This document shows positions 26,094 to 33,936 of a stretch of 64,000 nucleotides of DNA, piece after piece. How positions within the stretch are numbered: position 1 is the first letter of the stretch; each line of letters opens with the position of its first letter. A program made the position numbers and the translations under genes. The notes below the pieces were generated by a model. The model ran no database searches. It saw only the letters and a program-made list of their open reading frames with translations, and was not told the origin of the DNA. This DNA is from Lysobacteraceae bacterium NML03-0222 (lineage in GTDB: Bacteria; Pseudomonadota; Gammaproteobacteria; Xanthomonadales; Xanthomonadaceae), in assembly GCA_002798195.1 (NCBI GenBank), contig NWQM01000010.1, forward strand, positions 8,613 to 72,612, in the 5' to 3' direction.

Positions 26094-26525
26094 GTGGCAA
26101 ACCGGATTGAGCGCAGCGCCCTGGTCAAACGCCCGGCCGAAGCGATGTATGCACTGGTGGTGGATGTCGAAGCCTACCCGCGCCGTTTTGGCTGGTGTCA
26201 GGCCGCGCAGGTGTTGGAGCGTGAGGAGAACCGCATGAAAGCCCGGCTGGATATTGGCCTGGCGGGATTCAAAACCTGGTTCATGACCGAAAACCGCATG
26301 CAGCCGGGAGAGTGGATGGACATGCAGCTGGCTGATGGGCCGTTCAAATCCCTTCATGGGCGCTGGGAGTTCAAGGCGCTTGCTGCCGATGCCTGCAAAG
26401 TCTCGCTGCTGCTGGAATTCGAGCCTGCCTCCAGCCTGCTGGGGCCGGCATTGAAACTGGGCATGAAAGGACTGGCCGACCGCATGGTGGATGATTTCGT
26501 GCGCGCTGCCACGACCGCCGCATGA
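26094..26525 (+). CDS. ratA: RatA-family START-domain protein
   Basis: A 143-residue START/SRPBCC-fold protein of the RatA (PasT) family. It starts at GTG 26094 (VANRIERSALVKRPAEAMYALVVDVEAYPRRFGWC), with GAGG about 9 bases upstream; the reading from 25794 crosses smpB on the other strand and is not used. LEREENRMKARLDIGLAGFKTWFMTENR and HGRWEFKALAADACKVSLLLEFE are typical. Homologues are called toxins or coenzyme-Q-binding (COQ10-like) proteins; the latter seems the more general role. rnfH overlaps its stop. Confidence 0.9.
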   Translation: MANRIERSALVKRPAEAMYALVVDVEAYPRRFGWCQAAQVLEREENRMKARLDIGLAGFKTWFMTENRMQPGEWMDMQLADGPFKSLHGRWEFKALAADACKVSLLLEFEPASSLLGPALKLGMKGLADRMVDDFVRAATTAA

Positions 26526-26812
26526 AGATTGAAATGCTCGCAGTATGGCCAGAGCGTGTGCAAAGCCAGACGCTGACGCTTGCGGACGGCGCCACAGTGG
26601 CCGATGCGCTGGCGGCATCGACTCTGGCCCGTGATTTCCCACTGGCCGGGATGGCGATATTCGGCAAGCGCGTGACTGAAACCACCGTACTGCACGAGGG
26701 CGATCGCCTGGAGCTGCTGCGCGCATTGCTGGCCGATCCCAAACAAAGCCGCCGTAAACGCGCCGAAGCCGCACAGGCGGAAAAAACAGCGAAGAACAAA
26801 GACCGTAGATAA
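26522..26812 (+). CDS. rnfH: RnfH family ubiquitin-fold protein
   Basis: A 96-residue RnfH protein: MKIEMLAVWPERVQSQTLTLADGATVADALAASTL, FGKRVTETTVLHEGDRLELLRALLADPKQSRRKRAE. It has a ubiquitin-like beta-grasp fold and a basic tail. It overlaps ratA by ATGA (26522-26525). Its function is not settled; it accompanies RatA, and early work linked the name to the Rnf complex. It is the last core gene before the CRISPR locus. Confidence 0.93.
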   Translation: MKIEMLAVWPERVQSQTLTLADGATVADALAASTLARDFPLAGMAIFGKRVTETTVLHEGDRLELLRALLADPKQSRRKRAEAAQAEKTAKNKDRR

Positions 26813-27022
26813 ATCTGTACACCCTCCCCACACCCGCCGCCCTGCGGCGCGTATTATGCTGGAGATTCCGAATCCAAAGACGCGTTACCGCGCAATATAG
26901 AGGCGGCAGCTGGCTTCTCCTTGTACAAAAGCAACGCAAGTCTCATTTTGTAAAACCTGCCCTTGGCATTTCATCTGAAGTATTGGATAAAGGAGATAAG
27001 GACAATCAGGCAGGGGAAGCAC
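26813..27022 (+). other. Junction region between rnfH and the CRISPR-Cas locus
   Basis: No convincing gene. A short G+C hairpin (CGCCGC / GCGGCG, 26835-26849) just after rnfH could terminate it. TATTAT at 26852-26857 is a possible -10. An AAGGAG at 26990-26995 and AGGGG at 27012-27016 lie before the degraded cas3 start. No tRNA, direct repeat or integrase is visible at this edge. Confidence 0.4.
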
Positions 27023-27148
27023 TTGGGGACGCTCTACTACGCACATTCGGCAGAAAATCTGCCCGAATCACACTGGCAAACTTTGTCAATCCATCTTGTG
27101 CAAGTCGGCGAAATGGCCGCAGGGTTTGCCGCTTTTGGGGAAACTTAA
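27023..27148 (+). pseudogene. Truncated 5' fragment of a second cas3 (type I-C)
   Basis: From TTG 27023 the frame reads LGTLYYAHSAENLPESHW, then QTLSIHLVQVGEMAAGFAAFGE, and stops at TAA 27146-27148. This matches how I-C Cas3 proteins begin (YYAHSAEN... HLxxVGxxAAxFAAxFG), the approach to the HD-nuclease motif, and it is cut before HDxGK. AGGGG lies 6 bases upstream of the TTG. The intact cas3 begins on the next base with its own alternative version of the same segment, so this is a leftover of another cas3 or, less likely, a short leader peptide. Confidence 0.6.
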
Positions 27149-29650
27149 ATGATGACAAGGGATATGAAGTCAACTAGTGGATCCAAGGCATTCATTGCCC
27201 ACGTCCGTCGTTCCGATAATACGCCTCAATCTGTGGCTACCCATCTTACCGAAACTGCTGCCATTGCCAAATTGCTGGCTGCCAAGCTGGGCTTGGATTT
27301 GGCCGGTGAGCTGCTGGGGTTGATGCATGATTTCGGAAAGTACTCAGAAGCGTTTCAGGAGTACATTAAAGCCGTAACCGGCTTCAATCCCGATGCGGAC
27401 TTGGACGACATTTTGCCCGGAGGTAGCAAAATTGATCATTCCAGCGCCGGTGCGCAATGGGTATATCGGCGCTTGCAGGCTTTGGCGGACAAGGGTTCGG
27501 AGCTGTGCGGGCAGATGTTGGGGCTGTGTATTGCTTCGCATCACGGTGCGGGATTGATTGATTGTTTGGATCCTGAAGAAGGTGAAGCGGTATGGCAAAA
27601 GCGTTTGGTAGATAAGAAGGATGCGTTAACGCATTTGAGCGAGTGCGAGCGCAATGCTGATACTGTCATCGTGCAACGTGCGAATGCGTTGGCAGGTAAA
27701 GACCTGCTGGCACAAATGCTGTTACTGCTGAAATCGGTATTGAGAACCCCCGAGATCAGTCATCAGGTAAAGGAATTTTACCTGGGCTGCTTTACCCGTT
27801 TTCTGTTCAGCTGCCTGATTGATGCAGACCGTATCAATAGTTCAGATTTCGAGCGGGAAAACCAAAAATCCTTGCGGCGTTTCACAAAAAAAACCGATTG
27901 GCAAGATGCGCTTGATAAGCTGGAGGCGCATTTGTCTCAGTTTGAAATCCGTTATCGGATTGATCAAATCCGTCGCGATATTTCTGCTGCCTGTCTGAAC
28001 AGGGCGGAAGATGTGCAGGGCATTTATACCCTGACCGTACCGACAGGCGGCGGTAAAACGCTGGCAAGCCTACGTTATGCGTTGCATCATGCCAAAAAGC
28101 ATGATCTCGACCGCATCATCTACATCATTCCTTATACCTCGATCATCGATCAGAATGCTAAAGCCGTGCGTGACATTCTGGGCGATGAGTGGGTGCTTGA
28201 GCACCATTCCAATCTCGATCCCGAACAACAAACTTGGCAAAATAAGCTGCTGTCTGAAAACTGGGACAAGCCGATTGTCTTTACCACCATGGTGCAGTTT
28301 CTCGATGCTTGGTTCGGCGGCGGTACGCGCGGGGCGAGGCACATTCACCCGATGATACGTAGTGTGCTGATTTTCGATGAAATACAAACGCTGCCGGTGA
28401 AATGCGTGCATCTGTTTTGCAATGTGCTGAATTGGCTCACGCAATATGGTAAATCCAGTGCGATATTGTGCACAGCCACTCAGCCTTTATTGGCTAATCA
28501 AGCGCTTGATAATTTCCCAATGGGTGTTCGTGATAAGGTCGCGGAGCGTGGCTTGTTGCAGCTGGCTGAGCATGCGGAAATTATGGGTAATGAGCAAGCC
28601 AAGAAAGATTTGTTTGATGCATTGTCCAGAACCACCATTCGTTTTAATGAAAAATCGGACGGTTGGTCTGTAAAGGAAGCAGGCGATTTTTTGCTGGAGC
28701 AGTTTCGGGAGACATCCAGCTGCTTGTTTATCGTCAATACCAAAGGCTGGGCGCAACAGCTTTATCAATATTGCCAAGCGCAGAATGTGCCCAAAGAAGC
28801 GCTATTCCATCTCAGCACCCATCAGTGTCCGGCACATCGCAAAGTCTTATTGGCGTGGATCAAAAGACGCTTGAGCAGAGGGCTGCCCGTGATCTGTATC
28901 AGCACGCAGTTGATTGAGGCGGGGGTCGATATTTCCTTTGCGTGTGTGATTCGCGCTTTGGCGGGGCTGGACAGCATTGCGCAAGCGGCTGGGCGCTGCA
29001 ATCGCCATGGCGAACGCGAAAAAGGCATGGTGTGGGTATTGAATTTGCAAAACGAACCGCTGCACATGCTGCCGGATATTGCCCAAGGGCAACAGCAGGC
29101 GGCGCGGGTGTTTCGCGAATTTGCCGGCCAAGATATCTTGCAGCCGGATGCCATGAAACGCTATTTCGAGTATTACTTTTATCCGCGTCATACAGAAATG
29201 GTGTACGACATCAAAAACAGCCATTCAGGTAGCCTGCTGGATTGGCTGAGTGACAATCACTGTAACGCTTATGGCGGAAAAAATAATGTGCGTCGACGAG
29301 AAAAGCAGTTTCCTCTATTGATGCAGTCTTTCAAAAGCGCCGGGCAGGCGTTTCAAGCCATTGATGCGCCAACCCAAGCCTTGATTGTGCCTTATGGCGG
29401 CAAGGGACGGCGCTTGATTGCAAAATTGTGCGGCGAATATGAGCCAAAGGCTTTTTATGACTATCTGCGCCAAGCACAGCAATATAGTGTGAATGTTTTT
29501 CCTCATATTTGGCGCAAGCTGGAAGGGCAGCAGGCCATACGGGAAGTGATCGCCGGAACAGGGATTTATTATTTGAATGAGCGTTACTATAGCGCCGAAT
29601 ATGGTTTATCGACAAACGAAACCAGCGAGATGGTTTTCTACAACTTATGA
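27149..29650 (+). CDS. cas3: CRISPR-associated helicase/nuclease Cas3, type I-C
   Basis: Cas3, 833 residues, the nuclease-helicase recruited by Cascade to degrade DNA. The N-terminal HD domain has AHV, HL, HDFGKYSEAF (His60-Asp61) and ASHHGAG. The SF2 helicase follows: Walker A VPTGGGKT (Lys303), IPYTSIIDQN, Walker B IFDEIQ (Asp410-Glu411), CTATQP, then domain 2 with ISTQLIEAGVDI and AQAAGRCNRHGE. All expected motifs are intact. ATG at 27149 or 27152 is possible; it follows directly on the stop of a truncated cas3 start. A Neisseriaceae uptake sequence lies in it (29224-29235). First gene of the cas operon. Confidence 0.96.
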   Translation: MMTRDMKSTSGSKAFIAHVRRSDNTPQSVATHLTETAAIAKLLAAKLGLDLAGELLGLMHDFGKYSEAFQEYIKAVTGFNPDADLDDILPGGSKIDHSSAGAQWVYRRLQALADKGSELCGQMLGLCIASHHGAGLIDCLDPEEGEAVWQKRLVDKKDALTHLSECERNADTVIVQRANALAGKDLLAQMLLLLKSVLRTPEISHQVKEFYLGCFTRFLFSCLIDADRINSSDFERENQKSLRRFTKKTDWQDALDKLEAHLSQFEIRYRIDQIRRDISAACLNRAEDVQGIYTLTVPTGGGKTLASLRYALHHAKKHDLDRIIYIIPYTSIIDQNAKAVRDILGDEWVLEHHSNLDPEQQTWQNKLLSENWDKPIVFTTMVQFLDAWFGGGTRGARHIHPMIRSVLIFDEIQTLPVKCVHLFCNVLNWLTQYGKSSAILCTATQPLLANQALDNFPMGVRDKVAERGLLQLAEHAEIMGNEQAKKDLFDALSRTTIRFNEKSDGWSVKEAGDFLLEQFRETSSCLFIVNTKGWAQQLYQYCQAQNVPKEALFHLSTHQCPAHRKVLLAWIKRRLSRGLPVICISTQLIEAGVDISFACVIRALAGLDSIAQAAGRCNRHGEREKGMVWVLNLQNEPLHMLPDIAQGQQQAARVFREFAGQDILQPDAMKRYFEYYFYPRHTEMVYDIKNSHSGSLLDWLSDNHCNAYGGKNNVRRREKQFPLLMQSFKSAGQAFQAIDAPTQALIVPYGGKGRRLIAKLCGEYEPKAFYDYLRQAQQYSVNVFPHIWRKLEGQQAIREVIAGTGIYYLNERYYSAEYGLSTNETSEMVFYNL
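29224..29235 (-). repeat. DNA uptake sequence, eik dialect, in cas3
   Basis: TTCAGGTAGCCT is the exact reverse complement of AGGCTACCTGAA, the AG-eikDUS described in Eikenella (Neisseriaceae). One of four exact copies in the cas operon. Confidence 0.8.
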
Positions 29651-29658
29651 GGAGAGGT

Positions 29659-30414
29659 ATGAGCAACAAGAATGCATTTCGTAGTGAGCCTTTCTGTTTC
29701 CGCGTTTGGGGGCGGCAGGCGCTGTTTACCGACCCAGTGACCAAAATCGGCGGCGAAAAATTCAGTTACCAAGTGCCGACTTACGAAGCCATTAAAGGCA
29801 TAGTCAAAAGCATTTACTGGAAGCCCACCTTGATTTGGCATATCGACCGCATCCGCGTGATGAAGCCTATCCGCACATATAGCAAATCCACCAAGCCTTT
29901 GGATTGGAACGGCGGCAATACGCTGGCGATTTACACCTTTTTGCAAGACGTGGAATATCAGGTGGAAGCGCATTTTGAGTGGAATGAAAACTGGCCGGAA
30001 TTGGCGCAAGACCGTGTGGCGGGCAAACATATGGCGATTGCCAAGCGTATGCTGGATCGCGGCGGGCGGCAGGATATTTTCCTTGGCACGCGCGACTGCC
30101 AGGGCTATGTAGAGCCATGCGAATTCGGCAGCCTAGGCCGGGACGGCAAAGCAGGCTTTTATGATGAAATAGACAATCTTGATTTCGGCTTGATGTTCCA
30201 CAGCTTCGGCTATCCCGAAGAAACCGGCAATCATGAATTGGTGAACCGCTTTTGGCGCGCCCAAATGCAAAATGGGGAAATTGTCTTTCCAAGCGTGAAT
30301 GATACGGAAAAACTTAAAACCCGCTTTATTCGCGCCATGAAACCGGAAAAGCCGTTCAAGCGCGGTGAGAATCTGAAGCCTGTCGAGGACGAAGCCGAGG
30401 AGTTGGGATTATGA
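29659..30414 (+). CDS. cas5c: Cas5c (Cas5d), pre-crRNA endonuclease
   Basis: Cas5c, 251 residues, which in type I-C replaces Cas6: it cuts in the repeat at the base of the stem and stays bound to the crRNA 5' handle in Cascade. Features: FCFRVWGRQALFTDPVTKIGGEKFSYQVPTYEAIKGI with the RAMP fold start, IYWKPTLIWHIDRI, YLxDVEYQVEAHF, HxxxAKRMLDRGG and a Gly-rich FLGTRDCQGYVEPC. GGAGAGG at 29651-29657 lies before ATG 29659, which decides the start over the in-frame 29647. Its stop overlaps the cas8c start (30411). Confidence 0.95.
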   Translation: MSNKNAFRSEPFCFRVWGRQALFTDPVTKIGGEKFSYQVPTYEAIKGIVKSIYWKPTLIWHIDRIRVMKPIRTYSKSTKPLDWNGGNTLAIYTFLQDVEYQVEAHFEWNENWPELAQDRVAGKHMAIAKRMLDRGGRQDIFLGTRDCQGYVEPCEFGSLGRDGKAGFYDEIDNLDFGLMFHSFGYPEETGNHELVNRFWRAQMQNGEIVFPSVNDTEKLKTRFIRAMKPEKPFKRGENLKPVEDEAEELGL

Positions 30415-32423
30415 GTTGGATGCAGAAGCTGTATCGGACGTATGAATCTGTCAAAGAAAAAGGGCTTGGCGAAGAAGGTGAGCCGTTGACCCCGATTGGG
30501 CATACGCTGCAAACAGCTCATATTGTGGTGGTGTTGAACGGTGCGGGTGAATTTCAGACGGCGCGAGTCATGCCGCCGAAAACAACGATTATGCTGCCGG
30601 CGACGGAAGCGTCTGAAAGCCGTACCAGCGGCGAAGCGCCGCATCCGTTGGCCGATAAAATCCAGTATGTCGCCAAAGATTATGCTGACTATGGGGGAGA
30701 GAAGAAAGCCTACTTTGATGGCTACCTGAAACAATTGCAATCATGGTGCGATTCTCCATTTGCCCATCCCAAAGTTAAAGCGGTATTGGATTATGTGAAA
30801 AAAGGCAAGCTGGTGGCCGATTTGGTTCAGACAGGCATTTTGCCGCTGGATGAAAACGGCAAAGTGGCCGGCAAATGGGAACAAGAAGGCGAAGCACCGC
30901 CGATTTTTTCCGTTTTGCCCAAGACCAAAGGCGAGATGGAATTCGGCTCGGCTTTGGTTTGCTGGTGTGTAGAAATTTCGGGTGATGTGCGCAATGAAAC
31001 GTGGATGGATAAAACGGTTCAGCAATCTTGGATCGACTATGCGGCCAGCAGTGCCGAAGCAAAAGGCTTTTGCTTGGTTCAGGGCGAAGAAGCAGTCATT
31101 TCCGAGATGCATCCTGCCAAACTGCGCCACACCGGCGATAAGGCCAAACTGATTTCTTCCAATGACACCGCCGGTTACACCTTCCGCGGCCGCTTTATCG
31201 ATGCGCAAGAAGCCGCCAGTATCTCGGCAGACGTTTCCGCCAAGGCGCACAGTGCCCTGCGCTGGCTGATTGCCCGTCAAGGTATCCGCAACGGCGACCA
31301 AGTGGCCGTTGCTTGGGCGATTGGCGCCGAAGCTCTGCCTTCGCCCCTGCAAGACAACTATGACTATCTGGATGACGATGCGGACGATGGCCAATCCGTT
31401 GAAGCAGCGTCCGACGGCCAAAAGAGCAGCAAAAACTGGTCGGAGAATATCGGGTGGGCGGCTGCCGCCATCATCAAAAAGAAGCTGCACGGCTATCGCG
31501 CGAAACTGAATGATCATCAACAGATTTCCCTGCTGATGCTGGACTCGGCCACGCCCGGCCGCATGGCGCTTACTTATTATCAGGAATTTCTGCCCGACGA
31601 TTATTTCGCCAATCTCGATGCCTGGGTGGACGATTTTTCCTGGTATCAGCGTTACAGTCGCGAAACCAAAGAAGGCAAAAAAACCGTCAAACGCACGATT
31701 TGGCCGTGCCTTCCTCCGTCGCCTTATGCCATTTACGAAACCATTTACGGCAAAGCCGCGGATAAGGACGGCAAAATCAAAAGGCAGCTTTACGCCCGTT
31801 TGCTGCCGGTGATTGCGGGCGGGCAAACGGTTCCGATGCCAGATGATCTGGTGAGGCAAAGCTTTCAGGTAGCCTGCCAGCCCAGCGGATACGAGCATTG
31901 GGAATGGGAGCGCAATATCGGCGTCGCCTGCGCCTTATATAAAGGTTGGCGCGCCCGTCATTATGATTCATCACAAAAGAGGGCTTACTCCATGGATTTA
32001 GATATTGAAAACCGCTCGCGCGATTATTTGTTCGGCAGGCTGTTGGCGGTTGCGGAAAAATTGGAAAGCACCGCGTTGCGAATTGCCGATGAAGACCGTG
32101 CCACCACAGCAGAGCGCTATATGCAGCGTTTTGTGGTGCGTCCGCTCAGCACCTGGCTGCAAATTGAGGCAAATCTGACCAAGTCCTATAAAGACCGCCT
32201 GCGCAATAACCGCTACATGGGCTTTCTGCGCAATCGTGAAAAAGAAATCGACGAAATCATGTTTGCGCTAAATGAATTGAGAGATAAAACCGGCTGTTCG
32301 TTGGATGCCCAGTTGGACGGCGAATTCTTATTGGGCTATCACAGCCAAAAAATGGCTTATCGCAATCAATCCAATGCCCAAGCGCAGCCCGATACGCAAA
32401 ATGCTGAAACTGAAAACAACTGA
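30411..32423 (+). CDS. cas8c: Cas8c (Csd1), type I-C Cascade large subunit
   Basis: Cas8c, 670 residues, recognises the PAM and starts R-loop formation in type I-C Cascade. MSWMQKLYRTYESVKEK, GHTLQTAHIVVVLNGAGEF, KHxPLADKIQYVAKDYADY and YGYLKQLQSWCDSPF-type segments, then TFRGRFIDAQEAASISADVSAKAHSALRWLIARQG, GRMALTYYQEFLPDDYFANLDAWVDDFSWYQRY are family traits. It is longer than the usual 570-600 residues, partly through an acidic insertion (DYLDDDADDGQSVEAASDGQKSS near 320-345). It overlaps cas5c by ATGA. An internal start for Cas11c lies near the end (31992). Uptake-type sequences occur within it (30553-30562; 31864-31875). Confidence 0.95.
   Translation: MSWMQKLYRTYESVKEKGLGEEGEPLTPIGHTLQTAHIVVVLNGAGEFQTARVMPPKTTIMLPATEASESRTSGEAPHPLADKIQYVAKDYADYGGEKKAYFDGYLKQLQSWCDSPFAHPKVKAVLDYVKKGKLVADLVQTGILPLDENGKVAGKWEQEGEAPPIFSVLPKTKGEMEFGSALVCWCVEISGDVRNETWMDKTVQQSWIDYAASSAEAKGFCLVQGEEAVISEMHPAKLRHTGDKAKLISSNDTAGYTFRGRFIDAQEAASISADVSAKAHSALRWLIARQGIRNGDQVAVAWAIGAEALPSPLQDNYDYLDDDADDGQSVEAASDGQKSSKNWSENIGWAAAAIIKKKLHGYRAKLNDHQQISLLMLDSATPGRMALTYYQEFLPDDYFANLDAWVDDFSWYQRYSRETKEGKKTVKRTIWPCLPPSPYAIYETIYGKAADKDGKIKRQLYARLLPVIAGGQTVPMPDDLVRQSFQVACQPSGYEHWEWERNIGVACALYKGWRARHYDSSQKRAYSMDLDIENRSRDYLFGRLLAVAEKLESTALRIADEDRATTAERYMQRFVVRPLSTWLQIEANLTKSYKDRLRNNRYMGFLRNREKEIDEIMFALNELRDKTGCSLDAQLDGEFLLGYHSQKMAYRNQSNAQAQPDTQNAETENN
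30553..30562 (-). repeat. DNA uptake sequence core (DUS10) in cas8c
   Basis: TTCAGACGGC is the exact reverse complement of GCCGTCTGAA, the ten-base DUS core of Neisseria. The following bases (GC) differ from the 12-mers. Confidence 0.65.
31864..31875 (-). repeat. DNA uptake sequence, eik dialect, in cas8c
   Basis: Exact TTCAGGTAGCCT, reverse complement of the AG-eikDUS. A related 11-of-12 match, TGGCTACCTGAA, lies at 30719-30730 in the same gene. Confidence 0.8.
31992..32423 (+). CDS. cas11c: Cas11c small subunit from an internal start in cas8c
   Basis: In several I-C systems the small Cascade subunit Cas11c is made by an internal start near the end of cas8c. Here ATG 31992 (Met528 of Cas8c) is in frame and preceded by AGAGGG (31978-31983) at 8 bases, a far better ribosome-binding site than chance. 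The predicted 143-residue product starts MDLDIENRSRDYLFGRLLAVAEKLE, is mostly helical and charged, and ends in a Gln/Ala-rich tail. That fits the family pattern (DPxxxxxxYRLGRLFAVLE). Expression is inferred, not seen. Confidence 0.7.
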   Translation: MDLDIENRSRDYLFGRLLAVAEKLESTALRIADEDRATTAERYMQRFVVRPLSTWLQIEANLTKSYKDRLRNNRYMGFLRNREKEIDEIMFALNELRDKTGCSLDAQLDGEFLLGYHSQKMAYRNQSNAQAQPDTQNAETENN

Positions 32424-32442
32424 AACCTTTGGAGAAAATAAC

Positions 32443-33285
32443 ATGTCTTTAAGCAAAAAAATCGACTTCGCCCTGATTATCAGCGTACAAAACGCCAACC
32501 CCAACGGCGACCCTTTGAATGGCAACCGCCCGCGTGCCGATTTTTCCGGTTTTGGCGAAATGACCGACGTTTGCCTGAAACGCAAAATCCGCGACCGTTT
32601 GCAGGATGCAGGAGAAAGCATTTTCGTACAGTCCGACGAAAAGAAAACCGACGGCATGACCAGTTTGGCCAACCGCGCCAAAGACAAAGATGTCGGTTTG
32701 GGCGCAGACGCATTCAACGCCAAAAAAGCCAATAAAGACGACACCGCCAAAAAAGCCTGTGAAAAATGGCTGGACGTGCGTAGCTTCGGTCAAGTGTTTG
32801 CCTTCGGTAAAAGCGACGATGCTTCCGGCGTATCCATTGCCGTTCGCGGCCCGGTCACCATTCAGTCCGCCTTCAGCGTTGACCCGGTCAGCATTACCAG
32901 CACCCAAATTACCAAAAGCGTGAGCGGAGAAGGCGACGGCAGCAAACGCGGCTCCGACACCATGGGTATGAAACACCGCGTAGACAAGGGCATTTACGTT
33001 GCCTACGGCGCCATGTCGCCACAGCTTGCCGAGCGCACTGGCTTTTCCGATGCCGATGCAGAGAAAATCAAAATCGTGCTGACCAAGCTTTTTGAAGGCG
33101 ATGCCTCCTCTGCCCGCCCGGAAGGCAGCATGCAGGTGCTGAAGCTGATTTGGTGGGAGCACAACTGCAAATCCGGCCAGTATTCATCCGCCAAAGTACA
33201 CGGCAGCCTCAAAGTGCATTCAGACGGCAGTTATGAGCTGAATAATCTTGAAGGCTTACAACCCGAAATCATCGACGGCTTCTAA
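32443..33285 (+). CDS. cas7c: Cas7c (Csd2), Cascade backbone subunit
   Basis: Cas7c, 280 residues, polymerises along the crRNA. The opening IDFALIISVQNANPNGDPLNGNRPRADFSGFGEMTD is the Csd2 signature, followed by CLKRKIRDRLQDAGESIF, WLDVRSFGQVFAF, ISIAVRGPVTIQSAFSVDPVSI and DTMGMKHRVDKGIYVAYGAMSPQLAERTGFS. ATG 32443 with GGAG at 32431-32434 is chosen over the long reading from 32305, which overlaps cas8c. It follows cas8c by 19 bases. A DUS10 core lies inside (33219-33228). Confidence 0.96.
   Translation: MSLSKKIDFALIISVQNANPNGDPLNGNRPRADFSGFGEMTDVCLKRKIRDRLQDAGESIFVQSDEKKTDGMTSLANRAKDKDVGLGADAFNAKKANKDDTAKKACEKWLDVRSFGQVFAFGKSDDASGVSIAVRGPVTIQSAFSVDPVSITSTQITKSVSGEGDGSKRGSDTMGMKHRVDKGIYVAYGAMSPQLAERTGFSDADAEKIKIVLTKLFEGDASSARPEGSMQVLKLIWWEHNCKSGQYSSAKVHGSLKVHSDGSYELNNLEGLQPEIIDGF
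33219..33228 (-). repeat. DNA uptake sequence core (DUS10) in cas7c
   Basis: Exact TTCAGACGGC followed by AG. It is an 11-of-12 match to the reverse complement of ATGCCGTCTGAA. Confidence 0.65.
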
Positions 33286-33288
33286 TCC

Positions 33289-33894
33289 ATGCGCTCCATC
33301 CCGCTCTCCGCCCTGCAACACTACGCCTTTTGCCCGCGCCAGTGTGCTTTGATTCATAACGAACAAGTATGGGCGGAGAACTATTTGACCGCACAAGGCC
33401 GTGCGTTGCATGAGCGGGTGGACGGCGGCGAGCCGGAAACCCGCAAGGGCGTGCGCTTCGAGCGCAGCGTGCATGTGTCGGCGGAAAAATTGGGTGTGCA
33501 CGGCGTGTTGGATATGGTCGAGCGCGATATGCAAACAGGCCGTCTGAAACCCGTCGAATACAAACGCGGCAAACCCAAGCCCGAACCGTTCGACGAAATC
33601 CAGCTTTGTGCCCAAGCCCTGTGTTTGGAGGAAATGACCGGGCAAATAGTGGCTGAGGGCGCATTGTGGTATATGCAAACCCGGCACCGCGTACAGGTGG
33701 TGTTTTCAGACGGCCTCAGGGAGGAAACGCTGCATACCATCGCACAAGTGCGCGGGCTTTTGGAAAGCGGCATCACCCCGCCGCCGGAATACGGCAAACG
33801 TTGTAAAGCCTGTTCGTTGATTGAGGTTTGTCAGCCGAAGTTGGTGGAGAAGGATAGGTCGGTGGGGTATGTGGCGGGGTTGTTTGGAATTTAG
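33289..33894 (+). CDS. cas4: Cas4 exonuclease
   Basis: Cas4, 201 residues, a RecB-like nuclease with an iron-sulfur cluster that trims prespacers and enforces PAM choice with Cas1-Cas2. Cluster cysteines: Cys15/Cys19 (AFCPRQC) and Cys172, Cys175, Cys181 (CKACSLIEVC). Nuclease residues are in ERVDGG, GVHGVLDMVE (Asp) and PVEYKRGKPK (Glu-x-Lys). The start lies 3 bases after the cas7c stop. Two 12-base AG-DUS lie inside in opposite directions (33537-33548, 33705-33716). It is normally followed directly by cas1; here another gene intervenes. Confidence 0.94.
   Translation: MRSIPLSALQHYAFCPRQCALIHNEQVWAENYLTAQGRALHERVDGGEPETRKGVRFERSVHVSAEKLGVHGVLDMVERDMQTGRLKPVEYKRGKPKPEPFDEIQLCAQALCLEEMTGQIVAEGALWYMQTRHRVQVVFSDGLREETLHTIAQVRGLLESGITPPPEYGKRCKACSLIEVCQPKLVEKDRSVGYVAGLFGI
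33537..33548 (+). repeat. DNA uptake sequence, AG-DUS, in cas4
   Basis: Exact AGGCCGTCTGAA, the AG-DUS 12-mer of Neisseria. It forms an inverted pair with the copy at 33705-33716. Confidence 0.8.
33705..33716 (-). repeat. DNA uptake sequence, AG-DUS, in cas4
   Basis: Exact TTCAGACGGCCT, reverse complement of AGGCCGTCTGAA. Inverted pair with 33537-33548. Confidence 0.8.
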
Positions 33895-33936
33895 TATTGT
33901 ATATTCACGCGGCTTATAAAATTTAAAGGAAAATGT

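Noticed and set aside
26094..26812. ratA-rnfH as a type II toxin-antitoxin pair
   Set aside because: The old annotation exists, but RatA is a START-fold COQ10-like protein and RnfH a ubiquitin-fold protein; the pair is core and not a typical toxin-antitoxin module.
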